DNA of 6,088 nucleotides from assembly GCA_027031145.1 (NCBI GenBank), contig JALVEG010000010.1, positions 1 through 6,088 of the forward strand, in the 5' to 3' direction. Made by a program: the position numbers and the translations under genes. Positions 1 to 5,583 of the stretch are shown one piece after another. The stretch's first letter is position 1, and each line of letters begins with the position of its first letter. The notes beneath the pieces are model-generated. The model saw nothing but the letters and a program-made list of their open reading frames with translations, did no database searches and had not been told where the DNA came from. This DNA is from Saprospiraceae bacterium (GTDB lineage Bacteria > Bacteroidota > Bacteroidia > Chitinophagales > Saprospiraceae).

Positions 1-1
1 C

Positions 2-268
2 AAATCAAATATTGATGTAGCAAGAAGAGTCCTGTCTCCATCATTACCGATTAATCCGGGAATAGTAAAATTCAAAACAAAATTGACAAAGAATTTTGCT
101 AAAATGGTACTGGCTAATAGTATTACCTTGACACCGGGAACACTTAGTATTGATATAGTTGACGATACTTTTTATATCCATTGGATCGATGTAAAAACCA
201 CTGATCCTGAACAAGCATACAAAGAAATTGCAGAACCATTTGAAAAGATATTATTAAAAATATTTTAA
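2..268 (+). CDS. mnhE: Na+/H+ antiporter subunit E (MnhE/MbhA/MbxA family), C-terminal fragment
   Basis: The left edge cuts this gene; only the last 88 residues are in the window, read in the frame beginning at base 2 and ending at the TAA at 266-268. The true start lies outside, so a TTG at 83 and an ATG at 104 are internal codons. The fragment holds the family signature ANSITLTPGTLSIDI followed by YIHWIDV, preceded by the conserved stretch LPINPGIVKFKT. This is the cytoplasmic C-terminal domain that follows the two or so N-terminal membrane helices of MnhE proteins, which are usually about 160 residues. MnhE is a structural subunit of Mrp antiporters and is subunit A in Mbh and Mbx complexes, at the distal end of the cation-transport module. 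It ends one base before mnhF. Family assignment is firm; no function of its own beyond assembly or transport support is established. Confidence 0.93.
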   Translation, partial: KSNIDVARRVLSPSLPINPGIVKFKTKLTKNFAKMVLANSITLTPGTLSIDIVDDTFYIHWIDVKTTDPEQAYKEIAEPFEKILLKIF

Positions 269-269
269 C

Positions 270-527
270 ATGAACTATATAATTTATTTCTCTCTTTCGA
301 TAATGATCCTCGGACTTATTTTATCCGCGATCAGATTCATTAAAGGCCCGACAGCCGGAGACAGAACAGTTGCACTGGATACTATGACTATTATAGGTGT
401 ATCCGGAATTGTTTTGACTTCATATTTATTTAACAGATATATTTATTTGGATGTAGCATTGGTATATGGAGTACTGGGATTTATCGGAGTTATTGTTATT
501 GCAAGATATTTAGAAAAAGCATTATGA
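270..527 (+). CDS. mnhF: Monovalent cation/H+ antiporter subunit F (MnhF/MbhB/MbxB family)
   Basis: An 85-residue membrane protein with three predicted helices (about 2-23, 37-54 and 60-82), the usual length for the family. The diagnostic motif is KGPTAGDRTVALD at about 25-37, with D31, R32 and D37 at the start of helix 2, and LDVALVYGVLGFIG at 60-73 with D61. In solved Mrp/Mbh structures the F (MbhB) subunit packs against G (MbhC), and acidic residues here are proposed to line the Na+ path. I infer the same role from the conserved Asp residues. The ATG at 270 follows the mnhE stop by one base, with an A-rich leader and no clear Shine-Dalgarno sequence. Its stop overlaps the mnhG start in ATGA. 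Confidence 0.95.
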   Translation: MNYIIYFSLSIMILGLILSAIRFIKGPTAGDRTVALDTMTIIGVSGIVLTSYLFNRYIYLDVALVYGVLGFIGVIVIARYLEKAL

Positions 528-871
528 GTATATTAGAAATTATAGGAGGAATACTAATTGTAATAGGAAGTTTATTCCTATTCTTAGGAGCATTGGGAAT
601 TTACAGAATGCCCGATGTTTTCAACAGATTACAGGCAGGAACCAAAGCCACTACACTCGGAGCTATGTCTTTGATACTTGGTGTTGGTTTTCTGATGCCG
701 GGTTGGATTTTGAAAATATTGATAATAATTATTTTCATAGCTTATTCTAATCCAATAAGCTCTCATGCCTTGGCAAGAGCTATGCATTTGAGAAAAAGAT
801 TCATGTATTTCAAAAATGAAGAAATAGATGCTTATAAAGAAATTGATGAAAATAATAAACAGGTAAAATGA
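524..871 (+). CDS. mnhG: Monovalent cation/H+ antiporter subunit G (MnhG/PhaG, MbhC/MbxC family)
   Basis: A 115-residue membrane protein with three predicted helices (about 4-25, 41-58 and 60-78) and a charged, hydrophilic C-terminal tail from about residue 88. Family hallmarks are GIYRMPDVFNRLQAGTKA (25-42), which contains D31, and SNPISSHALARAM (75-87). MnhG is part of the Na+-handling unit with MnhF and, in Mbh/Mbx complexes, is subunit C. The tail (FKNEEIDAYKEIDENNKQVK) is rich in Glu and Lys and is expected in the cytoplasm. The start overlaps the mnhF stop (ATGA at 524-527) and the stop overlaps the next start (ATGA at 868-871), indicating translational coupling on both sides. Nothing is truncated. 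Confidence 0.95.
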   Translation: MSILEIIGGILIVIGSLFLFLGALGIYRMPDVFNRLQAGTKATTLGAMSLILGVGFLMPGWILKILIIIIFIAYSNPISSHALARAMHLRKRFMYFKNEEIDAYKEIDENNKQVK

Positions 872-1164
872 TATATTTAATACTTACATTTATTTTATTA
901 TTGTTGATGATCGGTGCTGCAATTTATGCTATCTGGCAAAAAGATTTGCTTTATGCAGTAATAGCCTCCGGAATTATAAGTTTGTTACTATCCATAATGT
1001 TTGTGTTATTACAGGCACCTGACGTGGCATTAACAGAAGCAGCTATCGGAGTAGCTTTAACAACAATTATTTTTATTATCGCCATTAGAAATACCGTAAG
1101 GTTTGAAGATGAGCATGATAAAAAGATCAAGAAAGAGAAACAATTAAAATCTGCGGAACAATGA
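868..1164 (+). CDS. DUF4040 / MbhD-like subunit (corresponds to part of the MnhA C-terminus)
   Basis: A 98-residue protein with three predicted membrane helices (about 2-22, 28-48 and 56-75) and a highly charged C-terminal tail (about 78-98, alternating acidic and Lys residues). The signature APDVALTEAAIGVALTT (50-66), with D52 and E57, marks the DUF4040/MbhD family, homologous to a segment of the C-terminal extension of MnhA. In Mrp antiporters this segment is fused to the large antiporter domain; in Mbh and Mbx complexes it is a separate subunit, D. Its presence as a stand-alone protein between G and B is one of the clues that this is not an ordinary Mrp operon. The conserved acidic residues probably contribute to the ion path, by analogy with MnhA. 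It is coupled by ATGA overlaps to the genes on either side (868-871 and 1161-1164). Confidence 0.92.
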   Translation: MIYLILTFILLLLMIGAAIYAIWQKDLLYAVIASGIISLLLSIMFVLLQAPDVALTEAAIGVALTTIIFIIAIRNTVRFEDEHDKKIKKEKQLKSAEQ

Positions 1165-1856
1165 AAAAAGCAATAATATTAATATCATTAACGATTCTTG
1201 GAGTATATCTTATCGATATATTCACAGGAATTGGTTTTGGTACTCAGCATTTTGCTTCAGGAGTAAAAGATGCATATCTTATTGGAAGCAAAGAAACACT
1301 TAGAGTATCAAATGTAGTCACAAGTATCGTAGTGAATTTCAGGGGATTTGATACACTTGGAGAAGTGACTGTTTTGTTCCTTGCTTCGATGGCACTGGGA
1401 GGAATATTGTACAAAAAAAGGCACGATGTCGGCGAAAGATCTGTTTTGTTCCCTTCTACAAGAATAGTTATGTCAGGAGCAAAATTGCTTTTTCCCTCAA
1501 TAGTCTTACTTGGTGCTTATGTATTCATTCATGGTCATTTGTCACCCGGTGGAGGATTTCAGGGAGGTACGATAATAGCTACCGGATTTTTGCTGATGCT
1601 TATCACATACAGAAATTACTCTGTAAGTCATAACAGATTATCCTGGGTAGAATCATTGGCAGGAGTACTCTTTATCAGTTTGGGATTAGCCGGATATTTT
1701 GTTCATGACAGTTTTCTTGCAAATGTCTTTCCTGAAGGAAAACTCAATGACTTATTCAGTGGAGGAGTAATAGGAATAATCTATGTAGCAGTCGGTTTTA
1801 AAGTAGCTGCTGAATTGACCGGAATCATTTACACAATATTACACGAAAAAGATTAA
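1161..1856 (+). CDS. mnhB: MnhB-like subunit with fused MbhE-like N-terminus (MbhE+MbhF)
   Basis: A 231-residue membrane protein with two parts. Residues 1-85 resemble the very end of MnhA and the separate MbhE subunit: an N-terminal helix (4-22), then VVNFRGFDTLGEVTVLFLAS (57-76), whose FRGFDTLGE core is the hallmark. Residues ~95-231 are an MnhB/MbhF domain with helices at about 108-124, 137-150, 163-182 and 199-225 and the diagnostic HGHLSPGGGFQGG (124-136). MnhB on its own is about 140 residues, so the extra ~90 N-terminal residues explain the length. E67 in the first part and H124/H126 in the second are conserved polar residues in the membrane region. It would join the D and C subunits in the cation-transport module. 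The ATG at 1161 overlaps the previous stop; MnhC starts 3 nt after the end. No frameshift is needed to read through both parts. Confidence 0.92.
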   Translation: MKKAIILISLTILGVYLIDIFTGIGFGTQHFASGVKDAYLIGSKETLRVSNVVTSIVVNFRGFDTLGEVTVLFLASMALGGILYKKRHDVGERSVLFPSTRIVMSGAKLLFPSIVLLGAYVFIHGHLSPGGGFQGGTIIATGFLLMLITYRNYSVSHNRLSWVESLAGVLFISLGLAGYFVHDSFLANVFPEGKLNDLFSGGVIGIIYVAVGFKVAAELTGIIYTILHEKD

Positions 1857-1859
1857 AAA

Positions 1860-2231
1860 ATGGAAAAGTATTTGGAAATATTAAATTATGCCATATATGG
1901 AGCTGCAATCTTATTGTTGCTTATCGGATTATATGGCGCATTGACAAAAAAGTCATTGATAAAAATAGTCTTGGGGCTTTCCATTATGGATTCCGGTGTA
2001 CATTTATTGATGATATCCATTGGTTATTTAAAAAATGGTACCGCTCCGATTTTTTCGCCGGGACATGAAAATGAATTAGCCAAAATGGTTGATCCCGTAC
2101 CTCAGGCATTGGTACTTACAGCAATAGTCATCGGTTTTGGTGTTACCGCTGTTGCTTTGGCATTAGTCATCAGACTATATAAACACCATAATACTTTAAG
2201 GATTGATGAAATAAAGAATTTAAAATGGTAG
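1860..2231 (+). CDS. mnhC: Na+/H+ antiporter subunit C (MnhC/NuoK-like, MbhG/MbxG)
   Basis: A 123-residue protein of the NuoK/MnhC family with three membrane helices (about 8-28, 34-55 and 82-106) and a short basic/acidic tail. The best marker is VDPVPQALVLTAIVIGFG (77-94), present in nearly all MnhC proteins. The second helix has GLSIMDSGVHLLMI (39-52), in which D44 and H48 stand where relatives have other polar residues. MnhC sits between the MnhA-derived/B region and the antiporter subunit MnhD and, like NuoK, helps form the lateral proton path. Automated annotation might call it NADH-quinone oxidoreductase subunit K; the MnhB neighbour and motif argue for MnhC. The last seven bases overlap the next gene (ATGGTAG at 2225-2231). 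The ATG at 1860 is preceded by AAAAA and lacks a Shine-Dalgarno sequence. Confidence 0.94.
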   Translation: MEKYLEILNYAIYGAAILLLLIGLYGALTKKSLIKIVLGLSIMDSGVHLLMISIGYLKNGTAPIFSPGHENELAKMVDPVPQALVLTAIVIGFGVTAVALALVIRLYKHHNTLRIDEIKNLKW

Positions 2232-3709
2232 GAACACCTGTATTATTTATAGTAATTCCATTATTAGCGGCATTTATAATTCCGCTTACAGGAATGGTTT
2301 GGAAGAACTCGGTGAGAATTATTCCCGGCATAGTATTATCCTATATGCTTATATTATCTATATCCTTGTTGTGGCATATCACAGAAACAGGAACCGTAAT
2401 AGAAGTTATTGCCGGATGGAAACCACCAATAGGAATAAACCTTGTATTTAGTCCATTTTCAGGGTTCTTTGCAACATTAATGATATTTTTAGGTCTTTTG
2501 GTCTGGGTTTACAGCTACAAATTCAAGAGAAATATCGATTCAGAACCTGCATTGAAATATTTTATCCTACTGATGTTACTTGTAACAGGATCTGTAGGAA
2601 TCGTACTGACAGGTGATATTTTCAACATGTTCGTATTTATTGAAATAGTAGGTATTTCAGGATATGGTTTGACTTCTTTTTACACCAGGCGTGATAGTGC
2701 TGAAGCAGCATTCAAATATCTCTTTATGGGATCCATAGCTTCCACTTTCTTATTATTGGCCATAATGATCGTTTATTCACAGTTGGGTACTTTAAATATT
2801 GCTGAAATAGCCGATAAAATGCCTATGATGTCAAATAAGCTAAAAGTAATTTCTCTTATCTTTTTCATGTTGGCAATAGGTGTTGAAGCAGAAATGTTCC
2901 CTCTCAACGGATGGGCTCCCGATGTATATACTCAGGCCCCCGGACCTATCGGAGCAGCATTTGCCGGTATTGTTGCCAAAGCTGCAACTTATGCGACAAT
3001 AAGAGTAATGTTTACAATGTATGACCTATCAGGAGCAATGGACTTCCTGATTGTAATGGGTATTCTTACCTTTATAGTAGCTGAAACTACAGCATTGCGT
3101 CAGGACAGGCTAAAGAGGATGCTTGCATATTCCAGTATAGGACAAATGGGATTGGTTATGGTCGCATTTGGTATAGGAACCAAAGAAGGTATTTTTGCTG
3201 CACTCTTCCTGATATTCAACCATGCTATCATCAAAGGATTGTTATTCTTTTCAGGAAGCTATTTGGTTTACACTAAAAAAGAAAAACACATCAGTGATGT
3301 AAACGGGATGGGCAAATATTTACCGATCACTTCCGTATTGTTTACAATTGGAGCATTTGCTATTATCGGATTGCCTCCTTTTTCAGGATTTTGGGGCAAA
3401 TTGGCAATTCTTACTGCAGCAGCTGACAGTAAGATGGTAGCTTTGATAGCAATTATATTGAGCGTAAGCGTACTTGAGGCTGTTTATTATTTAAGAGTAG
3501 TCAACAGAATTTATTTTTTCCCTAAAAAGGAAAGTATGGAAACACAAAAACCGACTATCAATGCTTTAATAGCAATGATAAGTTTGGGAATCATTATATT
3601 GGTTATTGGTTTTTATCCGGATCTGATCACAGGATTTATTGACAGGGCTGCCGCGGATCTGATGGATAAAACCGGTTATATTAAAGATATATTGACGATA
3701 AATAATTAA
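2225..3709 (+). CDS. mnhD: Antiporter-like proton/cation-translocating subunit H (MnhD/NuoN-like, MbhH/MbxH)
   Basis: A 494-residue polytopic protein of the NuoL/M/N-MnhD family with about 14 membrane helices; the proton-conducting antiporter domain spans roughly 125-415. Seen: the TM5 glutamate E140 in FVFIEIVGISGYGL, the TM8 lysine K252 in IVAKAATYATIR, LKRMLAYSSIGQMG (296-309), TM11 H333 and K337 in NHAIIKG, and TM12 lysine K392 in GLPPFSGFWGKLAIL. The TM7 segment reads GVEAEMFPLNGWAPD (219-233): E221 occupies the position of the usual lysine, and the common PLHxWLPD is PLNGWAPD. It is the antiporter subunit that contacts MnhC and the Mrp-like module. Length is normal and there is no C-terminal lateral-helix extension. 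The start overlaps mnhC by 7 nt, implying coupled translation. The glutamate may be normal for the MbhH/MbxH branch; I cannot align it here. Confidence 0.93.
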   Translation: MVGTPVLFIVIPLLAAFIIPLTGMVWKNSVRIIPGIVLSYMLILSISLLWHITETGTVIEVIAGWKPPIGINLVFSPFSGFFATLMIFLGLLVWVYSYKFKRNIDSEPALKYFILLMLLVTGSVGIVLTGDIFNMFVFIEIVGISGYGLTSFYTRRDSAEAAFKYLFMGSIASTFLLLAIMIVYSQLGTLNIAEIADKMPMMSNKLKVISLIFFMLAIGVEAEMFPLNGWAPDVYTQAPGPIGAAFAGIVAKAATYATIRVMFTMYDLSGAMDFLIVMGILTFIVAETTALRQDRLKRMLAYSSIGQMGLVMVAFGIGTKEGIFAALFLIFNHAIIKGLLFFSGSYLVYTKKEKHISDVNGMGKYLPITSVLFTIGAFAIIGLPPFSGFWGKLAILTAAADSKMVALIAIILSVSVLEAVYYLRVVNRIYFFPKKESMETQKPTINALIAMISLGIIILVIGFYPDLITGFIDRAAADLMDKTGYIKDILTINN

Positions 3710-3720
3710 GATAAAGAATC
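3710..3720 (+). promoter_or_regulatory. Short A-rich leader of the H' gene
   Basis: The 11-nt gap between the H stop (3707-3709) and the H' ATG at 3721 reads AAGATAAAGAATC when the last stop bases are included. It holds no GGAGG-like core, only the weak purine run ATAAAGA. There is no room for a promoter or hairpin terminator, so H' is read from the same message. A sits at -3 of the start. Confidence 0.4.
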
Positions 3721-5571
3721 ATGGATATAATAAATATAATATTATTAGTTTTTCTGGCGGGAGCATTATTGACTGCTTTTGCAGGGAAAGTATCATCGAT
3801 AGTTCAGGATACATTATTTCTGATAACAATTATTGTTCCGGCAATATTATTTTTCTTAAATATCAATATAAATTCTGAAACAGTCATCAGTTTAAGCAAA
3901 ATCCAATTAACATTCGGATTAACTCCCTTGAGTTTGTTTTTTGCTTTTATTGTTTTCGGCCTGGCTATTTTAGCCGGCTTTTATGCCGTAGGCCAAATGC
4001 AGGGAAAGAAAAGAAAAGGATATTTATATTTTAATTTCTTACTCAGCATCGCTGCAATGTTTGGAATTTTGGTAAGTAAAGATCTTGTTTCATTTTTTAT
4101 TTTTTGGGAAATAATGACATGGTCTTCTTATTTGCTTGTAATATATAATGGAAAAAATGTTCAACAGATCGGAATCAAATATTTCGTAATGAGTGCCATT
4201 GGAGCTTATGCTATGTTAATGGCAATTGTTATCGTTCATTCTCTGACAGGCAGTTTTTTGATTTCAGATATGATCGACGGTTTTGCTGATATGTCAGCAG
4301 GGATGAAATTATTGATCCCGATATTGTTACTGACAGGATTTGGTGTTAAAGCCGCATTAATGCCATTGCATATCTGGGCGCCAGATGCCTACAGCAATGC
4401 TCCGATGTCATACACATCTGTTTTTTCAGGAGCATTATCAAAAATGGGTATTTACGGAATGGTTATCGTTTTCATGACATTGATAACAAAATTGCCTCAG
4501 GAATCATTGATCAGGGATATAATCGCATGGCTCGGAGCTATTACCGCTGCTATATCCACTCTTTGGGCGATCAAGCAGGATGATGCAAAAAGACTGCTTG
4601 CTTATTCTTCTATCGGACAACTCGGATATATAGTTGTCGGAGTAGCAATAGGAACACCGCTTGCAATGTTGGCGGGATTATTTTTAGCATTTATGCACGG
4701 GGTTTTCAAATCAACATTGTTCATGGTGGTCGGAGCTGTTGAAAAACAAACAGGCACTTCCAATTTAAAAGAAGTTACAGGTTTGATTAGAAAAATGCCT
4801 TGGACATTTCTCGCTGCTCTGATTTCCATTATTGCTTTAGCCGGTATTCCTCCATTAGGTGGTTTTGTCGGAAAATGGATGCTTTATGAATCACTAATCA
4901 CCAGCAATCATTATCTGCTTGTGACTTTGGTATTCTTTTCCAGTACTGCTGCATTTTTGTATTGTTACAAATTCCTGTTTGGATTTTTCCTCGGTCAGGA
5001 AGAAAAAGAATGGGCACATGTCAAAGAAGCACCTGCTATAATGGTTGTACCGATGTTGATATTATCAGCAATTTCTGTTGTTTTAGGTACATTTCCCCAA
5101 TTGATATTAAAACCGATAAATTCAGCGTTGGCATTTTACGGAATGCCTGATACATACAATAATCTTTGGAAAGAATCTATGATCTTTAATAAATGGGGAG
5201 ATCAGGTAGCATTGACCCCTATAGTTTATGGAATTGCAATTGTATTTGTGATCTTTGCTGTATTCTTGTTTTTCAAAAACAGAAAGACTTCAAGATATGT
5301 AACAACAAAAGATATCAGTACATCAGGTGAAGTTCCAAAAGAATATGAAAACCTGACTTTCAAGGAAAATTTCTTCCAGCCGTTTTTAAGAGCAGTTGAA
5401 CCTGCTATGAGAAGACAGATGGACAAATATATGCTTGCATTTGCAAAAGGATTGGAAGATCTATTTGATTTCACAAGACGTATATACAATGGAAACGGGC
5501 AGACTTATGCTATTTACGCCCTTTTATTTGTGATTTTACTCTTGTTATTAAGTAATAATTTATTCAGTTAA
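3721..5571 (+). CDS. Second antiporter-like subunit H' (NuoL/MnhA-N-like) with C-terminal lateral-helix extension, MbxH' type
   Basis: A 616-residue polytopic protein, about the size of NuoL and 122 residues longer than its upstream paralogue. The antiporter domain (about 115-405) keeps all canonical residues: TM5 E130 in FFIFWEIMTWSSYLL, TM7 K210 in GFGVKAALMPLHIWAPDA, TM8 K241 in ALSKMGIYG, DAKRLLAYSSIGQLGY (288-303), TM11 H326/K330 in MHGVFKS, and TM12 K385 in IPPLGGFVGKWML. After the core come a helix at about 499-518, a polar stretch, an amphipathic helix-like stretch at about 546-590 (FKENFFQPFLRAVEPAMR onward), and a final hydrophobic helix at 596-612. This TM-lateral helix-TM layout matches the NuoL C-terminus and the separate MbhI of Mbh complexes. 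It probably sits between H and M and pumps ions. Divergence from H indicates an old duplication. The gene ends 12 nt before M. Confidence 0.93.
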   Translation: MDIINIILLVFLAGALLTAFAGKVSSIVQDTLFLITIIVPAILFFLNININSETVISLSKIQLTFGLTPLSLFFAFIVFGLAILAGFYAVGQMQGKKRKGYLYFNFLLSIAAMFGILVSKDLVSFFIFWEIMTWSSYLLVIYNGKNVQQIGIKYFVMSAIGAYAMLMAIVIVHSLTGSFLISDMIDGFADMSAGMKLLIPILLLTGFGVKAALMPLHIWAPDAYSNAPMSYTSVFSGALSKMGIYGMVIVFMTLITKLPQESLIRDIIAWLGAITAAISTLWAIKQDDAKRLLAYSSIGQLGYIVVGVAIGTPLAMLAGLFLAFMHGVFKSTLFMVVGAVEKQTGTSNLKEVTGLIRKMPWTFLAALISIIALAGIPPLGGFVGKWMLYESLITSNHYLLVTLVFFSSTAAFLYCYKFLFGFFLGQEEKEWAHVKEAPAIMVVPMLILSAISVVLGTFPQLILKPINSALAFYGMPDTYNNLWKESMIFNKWGDQVALTPIVYGIAIVFVIFAVFLFFKNRKTSRYVTTKDISTSGEVPKEYENLTFKENFFQPFLRAVEPAMRRQMDKYMLAFAKGLEDLFDFTRRIYNGNGQTYAIYALLFVILLLLLSNNLFS

Positions 5572-5583
5572 ACCAATAAATAA
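5572..5583 (+). promoter_or_regulatory. Short leader of the M gene without Shine-Dalgarno
   Basis: The 12 nt between the H' stop and the ATG at 5584 read ACCAATAAATAA. There is no purine-rich Shine-Dalgarno sequence at all, which makes this the clearest example of the leader type seen through the window. Unlike the other seven starts, -3 is T rather than A. The start is nevertheless secure, because the protein begins directly with the expected first membrane helix. Confidence 0.4.

Noticed and set aside
83..268. A complete 61-residue small gene starting at the TTG at 83
   Set aside because: The frame is open to the left edge (from base 2), and the residues upstream (LPINPGIVKFKT) are conserved MnhE sequence, so the TTG is an internal codon of a larger gene cut by the window.
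868..1856. A broken (frameshifted) mnhA gene
   Set aside because: Both proteins have their own ATG, coupled by an ATGA overlap, complete motifs and no stray conserved sequence outside the frames. The split state is normal in Mbh/Mbx operons.
2..3709. Ordinary Mrp (Mnh) Na+/H+ antiporter operon
   Set aside because: No full MnhA is present, the E-F-G genes come first, and the array continues without a break into a second antiporter subunit and a NuoH-like protein.
3700..3725. Internal promoter or terminator between H and H'
   Set aside because: Only 11 nt separate the genes, with no inverted repeat or T-tract.
4602..4829. Minus-strand open frame of 75 codons
   Set aside because: It lies wholly inside H' opposite a conserved membrane region, shows no recognisable domain, and no leader supports it. 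It is a by-product of the coding strand.
4962..5150. Plus-strand open frame of 62 codons
   Set aside because: Shifted frame inside H'; the product is rich in Cys/Arg without family resemblance, while the H' frame is continuous and conserved.
5226..5489. Minus-strand open frame of 87 codons
   Set aside because: Antisense to the lateral-helix part of H'; the sense frame has the expected TM-helix-TM pattern, and there is no independent start signal.
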